Positions 32,601-45,341 of a stretch of DNA of 64,000 nucleotides are shown here, in pieces (position 1 is the first letter of the stretch; each line of letters starts with the position of its first letter). Position numbers and translations under genes: made by a program. Under the pieces are notes generated by a model, which was not told the DNA's origin, ran no database searches, and saw only the letters and a list, made by a program, of their open reading frames with translations. The stretch is from Tetrapyrgos nigripes. Its lineage: Eukaryota > Basidiomycota > Agaricomycetes > Agaricales > Campanellaceae. Location of the stretch: assembly GCA_013368315.1 (NCBI GenBank), contig JAACJM010000007.1, positions 558,001 through 622,000 on the forward strand, in the 5' to 3' direction.

Positions 32601-35282
32601 TCGGGCTCGAAGTGATGATATGGACGGTACTAGTGAAGGTGAAGGTGTTGGTGAAGGAACAGGGACGGGGACGGGAACAGGGACGAGAACAGGGACGGGT
32701 GAGGATGAGGGTGAGGGTGAGGGTGAGGCCTCTCCTACCAGGTCCACTTCGAGCACGTCTAGCGCTAGCGCTTCTACGAGTGCTACTACTATTGCCACAG
32801 GGGTTTCTGGTTCCACTCCCACTCCCACTCCCACTCCCTCTACCTCTATCTCTCCGAAAACAAGTACCACCACCATCTCTCCCGCCTCTATCACCACCCC
32901 CACCCCCGTCCCCGCCCCAGTCACTACCCCCGCCCAAAGAAAAAAGACAAAGACAACCGCCAGACCGAATTTCGGGGGGTTACGTCCCATCAGTACTAGT
33001 ACTAGTAGCATCCCCGTCGGCGTTCCCAAACCTACACCTACACCCGAACCCGAGCCCACACCCAAATCCGCTGAAAGCCATAAATCGATGGACGAAGAAG
33101 AATTATTGTCTGCTGAAGAGTTGCTGTCTGTTGAGAAGATGGTTATGGACCAAGACCAAGAACCTAGTTCTTCTCCATTACGGTTTGGGTCCGGGGGACG
33201 TGGGTTTAGAGATTTGGATGCAGAGACTGAAACTGAAGGAGATGGTGGACAAACTGATGTAGAGGTGGATGGAGGTGTAGATGGAGATGCAGAGACGAAC
33301 CGGGATGCAGATGCGTTGGGAGACCTGGCCGAGGAGGGTGTTGGACATGATACTGGTATTGGTATTGGTGCAGATGCGTATGCAGATATGAAGATGGAGG
33401 AAGTAAAACAACGACAAGGGGAACAACGACAAGCCCAAGGCCAAGAACCCTCAGATGCCATCGAAGTCCTATCAGACCTGAGCAGTTTATCTGACGCCGA
33501 CGATGATATGGACCAGGATCAGGATACGGGACCGGTTGCACCTGCACCTAATAGTAATAGTAACAGCAACAAGCGCCGATCACCTTTCTTTGGTACGCCT
33601 ACGCCTCCACCTGCTTCGAAGAGGAGGAGAGTTGATGGATCCGAGTTTGACCTTGGTAATGGGAATGGCGATGGCAATGGAACGGGAAGGGAAAGGGAAA
33701 GGGCAAGGGGGACTAGGGGGACTAGAAGTGCGACTGCGAGTCAGGGCCAACAATCTACCCCGGTGCAGAGGGATATAGGGAAACAACTCCGAAGTCGTAT
33801 AAGCGCCAGTTTCAGTGCTAGTGCTAGTGCGAGTGCGAGTGGGGTGAAAGTCAAGCAAGAGCCCCAACGCAGTCCCGATGTTAAGGGTAGGCTTAAGCCG
33901 CGAAAATCTGGGTCTGCTTCTGCTTCTGCTTCGGCGTCAGCTCGAAAGTCTGGACCCGGGGTTGCAAGTGGGAGTACCGGTCGGTCTGGGTCTAGAACCA
34001 AATCAGCATCGACATCTGCAAAAAAAGTAGTCTGGCCCAAGTTGTTAGAGGGAGCTAGACCTTGTGATATGATTCAGTGTGATTTGTGCGTACTACTTTC
34101 TACTTTCTATTTTGAAGTTTGTTTTTTTTTTTTGTTTTGTGTTCCTGCTGTTCTTTCTTTTTGTTTTTCTTAGTCTGTTTGATTTATGCTGACGCTTTTA
34201 TTTGTCTTTCTCTCTTTCTCTCTTGGTTTTGCTCTGTGTGGAAAACGAAAACGAAAACGAAAACAGCTGCGACCTCTGGTTCCACTACGGCTGTGTTGGG
34301 TTCAAGACGAACGATAAGAGATTGGAGAGTGATGAAAAATGGGCATGTCCGGCGTGTGCTGGAGGAAAGTGAGTTTTCTTTCCCCTTTTCCTTTTTGTTT
34401 ATTTGGTCAATGGCATCGCTCGTCACTAACTAACTAATTTCTTTCTTCTTTACATACGGTCTCTTCCTTTCTCTTCGCATTGGTGTGATGTCGTTGATTT
34501 GTTAGACCATGTGAGTACACCTCTTCCCACCTGCAGGGTTAATAAAGAGAGCTAACTTAGCTTTACTTCCCCGCCCCCCTTCCCCCTTCTTTTCCCCTTC
34601 CTTCCCCCCCTCACCCAAATCACCCAACTGCCCCAACTACCCACACCAACTCCCCCCCCCCCTTCCTACCCACACCAATTCCCCACAACCCACAGTACCC
34701 CGCCCCCTAGCCAAAAACGAACAATGTTGCCGTCCAGGCTGTGAAATCGTATCCTCCGAACAAACCTTTTTCGTGTCTAGGCTCATCGGGAGGAGAACAA
34801 AGGTGACAGGAGGGATGGGAAAAGAGTATTTGTATTTGATTAGATGGGCAGAGTGAGTACATATTTTCGCTTTGTTTGAGTGGTTTTTACCCTTTCTGAT
34901 CCTTTCTGCGGCCGACGCTTCTTCCCCACCCTTTTCCCCGAATATCCTAATAATTACCCCACAACAACAATGACCACCATGCTAATCTCTCGCGCCCCTC
35001 TCCCCGCTCCCCCAATCCCCGTATTTCTTCCCCCTCAACCCCCCTGCAAAAAATAAAATAAATAAAAACAGTTTCCCCGTCTCCAAAGCAACCTGGGAAC
35101 CCATGACCTCTTTCGACCACGACATGTCTCTCCTAGAAAAATTCATATCAGATGCACAACAAGAGGGTATCGAAATCGACTCGTTTTCTAATTCTGACCC
35201 TTGTGATGCGATTTTGTTGAAGGAGGCGAGGGAGGGAGGGTGGAGGGAGGATGAGCCTGATTTGATTCCGGTTGAGGAGTGA
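29671..35282 (+). CDS. PHD-finger/chromodomain-like nuclear protein, 7 exons
   Basis: Exons as read: 29671-30634, 30913-31383, 31481-34085, 34267-34368, 34506-34510, 34696-34852, 35072-35282; the sum is 4515 nt, 1504 aa, in frame throughout. The N-terminal exon has a Ser/Pro-rich start and a coiled coil (about residues 150-275, VKVGEVEAMMTQTVNEAI). Exon 3 is very low in complexity (Ser, acidic EREDEEE repeats, Thr-Pro). The C-terminus has a PHD-like finger (MIQCDFCDLWFHYGC and KWACPAC, across the exon 3-4 junction) and then a chromodomain-like fold (EYLYLIRWADFPVSKATWEP). Together these suggest a chromatin reader of histone marks. The first Cys pair of a standard PHD finger is not obvious. 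Start ATG 29671 is the first in frame. Exact function is unknown. Confidence 0.85.
34506..34510 (+). other. 5-nt microexon of the PHD/chromo gene
   Basis: ACCAT, preceded by TTAG and followed by GTGAGT. Joining exon 34267-34368 directly to 34696 gives a stop after 14 codons. Including these five bases keeps the frame (CAGGK-P-LPRPLAKNEQ) into the chromodomain exon. Confidence 0.65.
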
Positions 35283-36200
35283 GGGGAGGGGAGAAGAGGT
35301 GTAAAGATAGGGGCGGCGCGGAGGGAAGAAAAAACTAAAGAAGCCTTGTGTGTTTGCATGACGCGTCGTCGTTGTCGTTACCTTTGCATTTTGCTCTGAT
35401 TACTTATGGTGAGTACTCCCTTTTCGTCGGTAATTACAAGTACTCATTGATTTTCTTTTCTCTTTCCTTCTCTTTTTGTATTAGTCGTTTCGATATCCTC
35501 AACTCAAGTCCATTTCATTCTTTATTCTACCTATATTCCGTATCCTACCATTCGTCCAGGCAAAACCCGCAAAATTATGAAAGAAAGCAAGGACCTTCTC
35601 GTCTTGCGATTCGGTTTCGGTTTCGCGATTCTTTTTCTCCTCTCGCATCCCGCAGTGTGTTTCTCATGGACTCATGGACCTACGCCTACGAGTGTCCGAT
35701 TACTGTATAGCTGCATGTTCTTCACTACGTCTTTGTTAAATAAGTATGATAGCGCCCCCTTCGTATTGTTATCTTATGTCTACTTACCGCCTGTGTAGTT
35801 ATCTACGTATACTTTTCAGCCTATCGAACTGTCGATAATCATCCGTTTCCAGAGAGTGTACTTCATCTCCTTGTGCACGTAGTATACTAGTAGTATCTAT
35901 CAATACTTGACACCTTTGCACATTCTTGTCCTTTTCGATGATGACCTGCACCTCCGACTCCTTCCGTGATCATCAGAATCAGTATATACCGCAGGAAGTT
36001 GATAATCATTGCATGTTCAGGCGCAACAAGTAATTCCCCAGCTGCAGATTTTTAGTCCTCTGGATCCTCACAGAGATAACCCGATGGAAATGAATCCTTT
36101 CCGTCATCGCGAATCCTGAGCCCTTCAATCCCTTCTGAGCCGTTGAGCCGGAGTCAAGATAGGATTTCCAAACATGCTCAGAACTTTCCCGAGTGTCAGC
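35283..36200. other. 3' region of the PHD/chromo gene; no further gene seen
   Basis: GC-rich bases directly after the stop, then AT-rich sequence with only short ORFs without motifs. It ends at the target duplication of the MITE at 36201. Confidence 0.45.
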
Positions 36201-36726
36201 AAGGGGTCTTCAGTTGGTCTACCTGAGACCAGACCTTGGGGGGGAGGGGGGGTCTGGAGAGACCTTATGACCAAAAGGTACACCATCACATGAAGGGTGT
36301 ATAGACATACTTTATGAAGCCATTTGGATCTGAAAGTGCACAAAACATACTCAGGACCCATAAAAGCCATGTTTAATGAGCTTTCTGGCCCATAACAATG
36401 AAATCTCACCTTTAAATGGTATGTAATTCCCACAATCAGTGATGTCACCACTGGTGCCACATCACAAACATTGTCAGAAAATGATTTGCTACCTCAATAT
36501 GATAGGTGTCACACAGAATATATCACTAATCCACAGCATCTGTAGGTTAGCAGAGGGCCTATGAGGTAGCCAGGAGGAAAAATTGATCTGATTTCATGAT
36601 TTGTAAGCCATATTTATCTTATCACGTACCATTTTTGGGAAGGAGAGGGGGAGGGGGGGGGTCAAGCTGGACCTTATGACCAAAAAGGAACGTCCGGTCT
36701 GGTCATATCATTTTGGAGACCCCTTG
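36201..36726. mobile_element. hAT-like MITE, family 4
   Basis: A 526-bp insertion with inverted ends CAAGGGGTCT and AGACCCCTTG and a perfect 8-bp duplication AGTGTCAG at 36193-36200 and 36727-36734. Internally it has G-runs and direct copies of CTTATGACCAAAA near both ends. It lies just beyond the stop of the HET C-terminal block. Confidence 0.88.
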
Positions 36727-36771
36727 AGTGTCAGGGCGTTGCATAACAACATCAGTCCAAACTGAGGATCC

Positions 36772-37764
36772 TCAGAGCCCAAATGCAACATGAAGGATGT
36801 GCTCTATGTCCATTGTAGGATCTTGCCATCGGTATGTAAGTAGGCGGAATGTATGATAACCGCATTCCTTTGGATCATCGGGATGTGGTCGAAAGACGGT
36901 AGCGTAAGCCATATCTTGAGTAATCCTACCAAAGAGATTGGGGGGAAAGATCCCTTCGAATTTGAGATGATAATCGAAAGAGCGAGTGTTCAACCTGAAA
37001 GGTATCATGAAGCCGAAATCAGGCAGTCACAAGTGAGAGCAACATAACCAATCTCCATCTTCTCCTGTGAATCTCCTCTTCTCTCAGACACAATGAGTAT
37101 GTGACCTTCACTGCGCAGTCTCCCTGAAAATGTATCCCCTCGAATGGAAATATCTTGGATCAATTTTTGACCAGAAATATGCAGGGAAGGTTTGCGATGT
37201 GTACAGAAGATGGCGAAAGAATCTCCAGTTTTCTCCGACTGGTATTGAACAAGTCCAGGAAATAATGGATCAAGAGAAAGAACAGATATTGTATGTTCAT
37301 CGATTTCAGAGGCCTTGAAAAAATGCCTCAGTCCTTCAGATGGTTGATGGCAAAAGTCCCAAGCTGATCGAAGAAGTTCAACGTTGTACCGTGACGTCGA
37401 CGATTCTGTTGTGCTGGATGTATTCGAGGTTCGGACTCTGCGCCATCTGACTAGATGCTCTCTGACAGTGAGCTCCTGAACGTTATCCATTACTGGCGGT
37501 GCGCTCATCAAGAATACTTCGTCTGCATAACAGCGTACATATTGATGTCCACATCTTTTGGAGATAAACTGTTAAGTAGCTACTGTCTCTCGTGGACCGG
37601 CAGAGTATGTGTGCAAGGAAAATGTCTTCGCCAGAGTGCGTGTGTCCGGAGCTGGGAGAGGTTTGATTGAGATGAAGATGGATATGCAGGCCATTGTTAC
37701 TGAACGAATACATTTGAAGCCTGCCCATCGCCCGAATTGAAAGGACATATGCCCCGAATTTCAA
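36772..37764 (-). pseudogene. HET-domain protein, C-terminal part
   Basis: Three overlapping minus-strand frames read together as the C-terminal half of a basidiomycete HET protein: SFSNNGLHIHLHL, FLAHILCRS and SYLTVYLQ in 37764-37483, then VQELTVREHLVRWRRVR and SIRGDTFSGRLRSEGHI in 37511-37005, then LLTYRWQDPTMDIEHILHV in 37008-36772. The frame changes between blocks, and no clean splice sites account for all of them, so the gene is probably broken. The HET domain itself lies upstream at 38437-39375, separated by about 670 bp that I cannot read as coding. Confidence 0.55.
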
Positions 37765-38436
37765 GTCGTCCTCATTGAAAACATAAGCACCTTACTGAAA
37801 TACAACTCATCTCTCCGAGCACATTGGATGCCTTGTGAGTCCGAGAGTCAAATTGTAGCAAAATAAATTTGCATACAATTTGTAAATATGACATTTTCCC
37901 GCTGATATTCTTGCTTTACCATGAGTTACCTACACTTCTTCTACTTTCCTTCCTTGAAATTATTTTCTACTGCATCAGTGATAGCTACAGCCCAGAAGGG
38001 ACTCTGAGGGAGAAGGACTGGGGCAGATGACTTTGGCGCCACAAGCCCCTAAACGCTCTTGACACATCTTTTGACAGTACATAGCTGATAGTTGCACTTC
38101 CCTATACATGGTGTGTCACCTGCATTCTATTCTTCCTCATTTGATCAATCAATAACATTCATTTCAAGCCTTGATAATGCATACACACCAATCCATGTAT
38201 CTTCATCTTCAGCCACAGCTATACCCGTTGTTTTCTTGTTAATTTTGACCCAAATCATGACCAAATCATATTTTTTCAAATAGATTTAGTACAATATGAC
38301 CAGTGAAGATAGGAGGAATGTCATCAATTCGAAGAGACAAGTTGCAATTCAGTAATGCGCTGCTGTTTTCGGTGAGATTGACTTACGATTCAGGACTCAC
38401 ACTCATCAATTCAGGACAGTGTCTGGACTCCAGGCA
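37765..38436. other. Gap between the HET blocks
   Basis: No HET-like or other coding sequence is seen. Either an insertion or a heavily decayed middle of the gene; I found no inverted ends or target duplication. Confidence 0.4.
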
Positions 38437-39375
38437 TCACACATCACACTCTTGATAATTCAGAAAGCCTTTTTGTGTTTGGAAATGGTGTTTTAAGTTG
38501 GAAATAATACTTTCCACTTTAGTACAGCATATTCCTGGCTGGGGAAGTGCACTTGTTCTGCCGCTGCTCCTCCAGCTCCACCTCCATGGGCAGTGCAGCA
38601 ACCCAAGTAAAGATGCTGCAATCATCAGAAATCCTGATAAGCTCCTGTTGTAGCCACATGAAGGCTTTGATGCCACCCTCCCATAGATTGGCAACATACT
38701 GACACCAAAATTCCCTAACAAACAATATGCCTGGTCCTCCAGCCTCATAGTCTCCCGAAACGCTGCCCATGACATCCTCTGAGCAACACTGTATTTGTCA
38801 ATAATGTGTCCCTTGAACACATCCACTGGAATGCCAGTAACCACTGAGACTACATCCCACAAGCTCCAACTAGTCCCAATCCTTTCCCAGTCCTTATCCA
38901 AAAACACAACAAATTCAGGTGCAAGCAACTCCTGAAGTGTCCAACTCCTCTTGAACCATCTGCTATCTCTGAAGTTGGATTTTTGATTTCAAGGATGATA
39001 TGCTCCCAAGATATCAGATAGATAGACGTAACAAACTGCTGCATCTTCATAGTACTGGTACATTGAGTTGAGTGCTTCGGAGAGCTCGGTGCTGCTTTCT
39101 TTGTTGATGCAGCACAAGTCAATCCAGATCCAATCAAAATGATATTGACGAACACAGGAACAAGCTCCCAGGACTTTAAGGAAGCCAGCTTTGGATTTCA
39201 TGATGTTGAGGTTCTGTACATCTTGATAGGTAACCTCTTTCTGCTCCCAAGTGTGAGAGAGAATTGCATAGTGCAGAATATCCATGAAGAACTCCTTGAC
39301 TTTGAAGTCTTTCGTGCTTAAGAGGTGCATAACAGAGGAAGTTTTGAGACTCAAGCTGAAAAATGCAGGGGTCAA
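38437..39375 (-). pseudogene. HET (heterokaryon incompatibility) domain, N-terminal part
   Basis: The HET domain triggers cell death when incompatible mycelia fuse. Here the start MTPAFFSLSL is followed by YAILSHTWEQKEVTYQDVQ, WIWIDLCCINKESS and YYEDAAVCYVYLSD, then after an intron SRWFKRSWTLQELLAPE, and RLEDQAYCLLG. These are the standard HET motifs. After MLPIYG a single missing base near 38685 shifts the frame; the continuing frame reads EGGIKAFMWLQQELIRISDD as the family requires. So the gene is broken unless the break is a sequencing error. Its 5' side faces an FMO pseudogene. Confidence 0.8.
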
Positions 39376-39844
39376 AGGAATCCTGAGGAAAGAGTGTTGA
39401 GAGCTTACTGTAGTGAGGGTTCAGGATAATCTGTTAGGGAAGTTGTTGCACCTATGGCTAGGCCTTTATATACTAGTCATAAAAGCTGAATGATCATCAG
39501 AGCTGTCAGCACATGCCATGCCACAGCTACACTTTAGCTGACTTTAGAACAGTCAATATGGCTCCTATTAGCTTCTTAATTTGACTATAAACATACAAAG
39601 TCTCTCCACATTCTTGAACCCACATACAATCCATGACCATAGTGTGCTCCTCCATGCGACCATTTCCAGCATATATCTTCTTTACTGATTTGCCTTATAT
39701 CCACTTACTATGTATTACATATCTTGACTTACAAGTAAGTAGCATTCACAGATCGCCATCTATACATGAAGGCAACCTGACTCAGTTGATGCAGTGGTAG
39801 AAGAAGGCAAAGATGTAGATGGAAATGAAGCAGGAAAGGTGAAT

Positions 39845-40965
39845 TGAGGCGGGGTAAACCTTCTTTAGTGCAGATAATATCTGCAGCCCAAAGAAAGGCA
39901 TATCAACCTTATACTCTGTAGTTAGTACAACGATGTCGATATCCTCTTCTATGATGTTGCATTTGAAAACTATTGTTTTATGATTGATAATTTGGTCTCA
40001 TTTTTGTACCTTTGACTCTGAGCTCAAGATGGACTTTTTGGCATTGGAAGGCATGTTGGAAGGAGAGGCATCAGTGAGATCAATTGGGTTGGCATTCATA
40101 TGCGTATTGTTAGCCGCCTCATCCCCAGCACCATTAGATACACTCCAAAATACCTTCTCCACTTCCATTCTCTAGTTCAGCTGAGATACCAGATCCAGAG
40201 GGACCAGGGCCTACGATGAGATGGAGACCACGACCTCTCTTTTCTGTTGGTGTGCTCCCATTTGCCTTTACATTGGTCACACTGTTGTAGCGGTAGAGTT
40301 AATGGCTGAGCCCATGTCCTGTGAGATTGACGAGGTAGATGCAGACATGGACCCGGAGTTAGGCTGAGCCTGCTGCATCCACTCAAACAAACTCTCAGGA
40401 TCTCAGTAATATATAGTGGATTGCTTTGCTTGTGTTGAGCCATTGTTGAATGTTGAAGATCTGTGTTGTGTCAAAAGATAGGGTTATAAGATTGTGTATG
40501 AGAGAAGAAAAAGAGCAAGCTCTCAGAGACACCACTGAGAGACCATAAGAGACAAAGATGTGAAGAATGAATAGGACAGTGGACAGATAAAACCCAAATA
40601 CACAAAAAACAAGAAAATGCAAGAACGGGGAAACCCAAAGCGAGAAAACGAGAAAGGCGAAGGTGTGGACAAAATGAGGTGGTAAAATCCAAAATGTAGA
40701 ACGTATGTAAATTGTCAACATACCTGGAGGTCCTGGATCAAGATACCAAGGCACTTGCCTGTTACAGATGATAAGCAAGTCAAAATATTTGGTGTTTTGA
40801 CGCATACACTGTGCTCTTGCTGGCAACTACAAGTGATGACCTTCTGCTCTCTTTCTTCTCCATGGTCTCTGCCTGTCTCTTCATCTCTTCCTACATTCCT
40901 CATTAAAACTTGGTGTATAGGCATCTCACAAGTGCAGTAGCATCCTTGCTGACTTTCAGACGGTG
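39845..40965 (-). pseudogene. FMO pseudogene 1
   Basis: Matches the intact FMO gene (51653-54404) over part of exon 3 (GGAGACCACGACCTCTCTTT near 40230), its start (near 40410-40460), intron 3 (40480-40730, with the same AAAGGCGAAGGT word) and the end of exon 2 up to about 40960. The intron is retained, so this is a DNA copy. Many indels and stops; the NADPH-binding motif is lost. The 3' third and exon 1 are missing. Confidence 0.85.
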
Positions 40966-41609
40966 TGAGCACTGGTAACCCTCTCTTTGCCCTCTGTGTC
41001 ATCAACAACGATGGACTCTCTATTGTCTCACTGTCTTTTTCCTCTGCCACTTGTGTGACCTGTAACTGTCACACATTTAAGTGTCTGATTGGCAGGCAGG
41101 CAGTCCTCATCACTCAGCAATACAAGGATTTTCCCTTTCCCTACCATCCCATGAATGTTCACTGATAATGACTGTTAAATTTTCAACAGCTTGGTTCTTT
41201 CTGAGTCTATCTTTCTTGTTCTTCTTGTATGTACCCATAGCACCACTTTAAATTTTCTTGTATCTCCATCAGAGCTCTATCTAATTAAAAGAATTTTTTA
41301 CTGCATATGAAAACTGTTTCACTCCTTGACTTATCAATGGGCCTTGTAATTTGCCATGTGAAACAGTGGCACCTTTCCCCAGTCAAATTGTAGTCTGCGA
41401 GGTTGAAGAGAGGGAGCATGGGAACATTTTTGACAGGTCTCCTCGTCGTACCAAATCATGTCTAGCAGGCGCAAATTATAATTATATTGGATATAAACTA
41501 TACCAGGGTGATCAGGATGACAAGGGCTACCTCTAGATGCCCATTATGGGGGATATTTTTCGCAAAAAATAGTGTATCCACTGCTAGAAAGAGAGTAATG
41601 TATACAGTA
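40966..41609. other. No gene seen
   Basis: Short ORFs only, without motifs. Confidence 0.4.
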
Positions 41610-41905
41610 TACTCACACAAGTGGTGTGCAAAGTGATCCCACAGTGTCTCAGATGCTGCACACAACATCCCAAATGCATAATTATCACAACACATATATG
41701 CAGTTATCCCATAACTAGTTGCAGATGGTCAACTGCCACACAAAATGTGTACTCACACGAGTTCTTGGAATCCATCCCACAGTGTCTCAGACACTGCACA
41801 CAACATTTCAAATGCATAATTATCACAACACATATTTGCAGTCACCCCATAACCAGTTGCAGGTGGTCAACTGCCACACACACAATGTATATTCACATGA
41901 ATCAT
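41610..41905. repeat. 138-bp tandem repeat
   Basis: About 2.1 copies of a 138-bp unit (first ATCCCACAGTGTCTCAGA at 41636, second at 41774), with TGCATAATTATCACAACACA in each. The copies differ at about a dozen sites. Confidence 0.85.
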
Positions 41906-43629
41906 CTTCCTCAGATGCTGTGCACAATGTCAGGACATACTATCAACTCACCCTGCCCACCCTAGCCACCCTAGGATTTTGACCCTAGAAATCTCTAGTA
42001 AACCTAAGCCATTAGTAGAGATTTAAAGGCCATCCCATCAGTAGACTCTTGTTGTAGACACACTTTGCCTTGGGTTGGGTTTTGCAAACTCCAGACTGAG
42101 TAGAAGAGCAACTGTGTTATCTAGTCACATCTAATCTGGATTATCATTCTTTGCAGCCTGGTTTTGATGAGGAATATTGATGTAAATGTTATAACAGTAT
42201 AATGTTTAGTTAATATTGACAAATTTGTGTACATGTCGCTGGAGCTTTGATAGGTCAATGGACCTCAGCAATTTGTAAATGAATAGTACTATGAGTTGGC
42301 TCCATTGGAAACTGCTGATGGTTTGCCCATGGAAATGTGGCCTACTGTAGAGCAGCATAGTGTTGTAAGCAGTCTGACTTGACTCCAGCTAGCCATGGAG
42401 CTGAGCTGCATTTGGAGTGAGCTGAACCTGTCAAAAATGAGAGTCCCTAGATAGTGGCTAATAGGGGTTAATACCTGTTTAAGAAGTATCTGTTTCTTTT
42501 TCCCTATCCTTTATTTCCTATCTTTCTCTCCAAGGCACACATTTGTGATCTGTAGCTATGCCTGTCTCACATATACCTGGCCATATTGTAGTTGGTACTC
42601 CAGTCGTCTCACCTATATTGTATTCATTTCATCCTTATACTTACTATATTTTACTGATTCTATTCATCTACAGTACCTTAGTACTAATGTGTACCCATTC
42701 TCTATAGAACTGGTCTAACAGCTCTGACTCCACATGGCTCAACTCTGACTCATTGCCAGCTCGAGTTGTCTTTCCTGCCACATTTTTTACTGGTACAGCC
42801 TGCCTTTCACTACTGCATTTTTTGCTCTGCATCATCACTACCAGCCGCTACCCCCTGTACACAACTCAGATAAGAAAGTTAAAGAAACAAAGCAATATAT
42901 AACTTAGTAGACTGACCAGCTGTAGTTGCGCGCTAAATAAAGGCACAGTCTACTGCTTTTATTTAGCCCTTTCTATTCAGTGAGTTAATTGAAAATGCAC
43001 TGAATAGAAAGAATCATATGTACATACCTGCGTCACCGTCCTCTAGCTCTTCAGCTGTTGCAGTGGCAGTAACAGGCCCTTCCTCAATTGGAAACTTTTT
43101 GCAGAGGGCTATTGAGGAAGGCTTGTAGTAGCTATGAAAGTGCGTGTATCAACAAGCTTTACACACACTTCAAAGATATAAAGACATACATGTAAGGTGA
43201 CTTTTTCTATGTATTTAGTGCTGAGACAAGCAGAGAGTAGTGGGAGTGGCTTCTGGGAAGGACGGAATAACAGTGAGCAGTCAGCATTTGCTTTGCAGGA
43301 TAGACAAGATGATAATGTAACCACATGGTTGCAATCTGAAAATAGAGTTGATTAGCAGTGCCCATTTTTGCGGTCTCGGAATTCTCCGGATGCTGATCAG
43401 CTAAGTTCTAAATGGTTGTCATCTGGGTCGAAGGCTTGCACTCTGCCATCCCTCCTGCACTCTTCTCATTGTTAGTGCTCACAATGCATTCTGAACATAT
43501 CTAGGGGATATGTTGGAAGTTTTGAGACTAAAGTATGAGGGATTCATGAAGCATGGAGGCATACCAAAAATCCAGCAATTTGTCTTAGTAAGCACTTAGT
43601 AAGCACCACAGAAATTAACTCGCTTTTCA

Positions 43630-43775
43630 AGAGCATCCGGGAACTCAGGATCGTGGGACATCCATACCGCAGGACATATTCGTGGGACATTTCGCAGGAC
43701 ATATAATGAGTCCGCGAGACATTTCATGGGACATTGTAGTGGGATATTGTAGCGAGACAGGGACAGGGACAGATC
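43630..43775 (+). repeat. GGGACAT subterminal repeat array, left
   Basis: About eight variants of CGTGGGACAT/GCAGGACAT after CCGGGAACTCAGGATC. It is the inverted partner of 46868-46960. Confidence 0.8.
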
Positions 43776-44385
43776 ATGAGACAGTGTTTGGCCATGTTAG
43801 GTGTAGAGGCTTGGTCACAGCTTGGGTCACACTAACAAACACTTCCTCCCAGTCTTTCATCAATGACTGCAACGAATCTAATATGTTCCCTTTTATTTCT
43901 TCTATGTCTTTGCACGTCCATCATCTTTGCAAGCTTTGAGACATGAACACTTTTGTAACCCACAAGTGCAACATTTATAGGGATTCTTTTTGGGATCATA
44001 TTGTCATTTTCGGTGAGTCTCGCCCAACTTATACCTCATTTCTTAGTGCTCAGCAGTTGACTTTGATGTTTTAGCACCTGATTGATATCGTTTCAGCCTC
44101 AGTCAGGCAATGAAATCAACTAAGTATCAACACTGTAAAGTGTTGTCTTCAACTATTCAGACATAGGGATATACCAGGTTCATACTGCTGGTAACACTTG
44201 CAAATATAATAACATAAGTACTATGTGTTGAAGTATGATGAACAGACACCATGAATATGGGTTGACACGTCACAGTTACTTATGGTCATTTCTTTCTTTG
44301 TCTTGTCTCTTCCTTTATGGACCATGTGTAGACTACTTTATAAACCTCTAGTTCACTTTAGGACACCTCTGTCTTCACTACTGTA

Positions 44386-44610
44386 GTATTTCGACCGTAA
44401 GTTCGTTGATATTGAGCGTTACGCGATCTCTTTAGTCTGCATCAAGTTCATTTACCATATTAGGAAGGGTGCCGGCGAAGCCGGCGCTCCCATGACCCTT
44501 TTATGGTAAGAAGGCACCCAAAAATCCCTTTGTTATGTGTTACGAAAAGCATTTTTGACCAAGTTCGTGGGGGGTGGGTGACGCGTTACGCGAACTTACG
44601 GTCGAAATAC
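44386..44610. mobile_element. 225-bp MITE with TA duplication
   Basis: Perfect 20-bp inverted ends GTATTTCGACCGTAAGTTCG flanked by TA on both sides (44384-44385 and 44611-44612), as in Tc1/mariner-type elements. Inside is a short GCCGGCGAAGCCGGC hairpin. No coding capacity. Confidence 0.85.
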
Positions 44611-45304
44611 TATAGTATCATAGACAGAGATTTACATTCTCTTTTACTTTATCTAGGACCGAATTCTAACACTATGTAAGTCGAGCTTTTTTTCATACAC
44701 ATACATGTCTACTTACTTACCTCTGTGGTGTAGTGTTACGGCCCTACAGGAGGTATTCATAACACTCATTTACTTCAATCTTCATAAATCAGTTGATGAA
44801 GGAATTCTCTCCTCTCAAAGGCTGATTGATATTTTCTTTCCCAGTATGCTATAGTCAGAAAGTCATGAATCAGAACTTGAAACAGTCTTGAGTCTGAGGA
44901 GGAGGAAAGGTGGGCTATTCATAAGATAGTACTATAGTGGATTTGGATGATGAGATATTTAGAAATAGAAAGAGATGATTGATTCTGAATGTTATCATTT
45001 GATATGATGAAGAAGGGTAATTCTCCTCACTATGGGGATGATTCTATGCCCTTTCATCTGCAGCTATTGTGGAAGAAGGGTTTGAACTACAGGAGGAGTC
45101 CAGGGTTACAGTTGGGTATGCTGACTGTAGCCAACACTTACAGTAATATACCTAGTTGCTCTGCAGAAGCGACAGAGTAGATTAGTGAATAGAAAGTTGA
45201 AAAGAAGACTCACTTTGATTGATACGTTGATCAAGTTCAGTGAAGACTAAGGGCGAGTCATTTGTTGACAGCTTAAGACCTTAGAAATGGAATCCAACAT
45301 AAAA

Positions 45305-45308
<4 letters not shown>

Positions 45309-45338
<30 letters not shown>
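45309..45338 (+). repeat. (GA)15 microsatellite
   Basis: A simple GA repeat of 30 bp. Confidence 0.95.

Positions 45339-45341
<3 letters not shown>

Noticed and set aside
32544..33461. A 305-aa ORF on the minus strand
   Set aside because: It is the shadow of the low-complexity exon of the plus-strand PHD/chromo gene; its Ser/Val/Gly content mirrors the codon repeats.
43630..43775. GGGACAT repeats as a CRISPR array
   Set aside because: The units are short and variable, with no regular spacers, and have an inverted partner at 46.9 kb in a fungal genome. They are transposon subterminal repeats.
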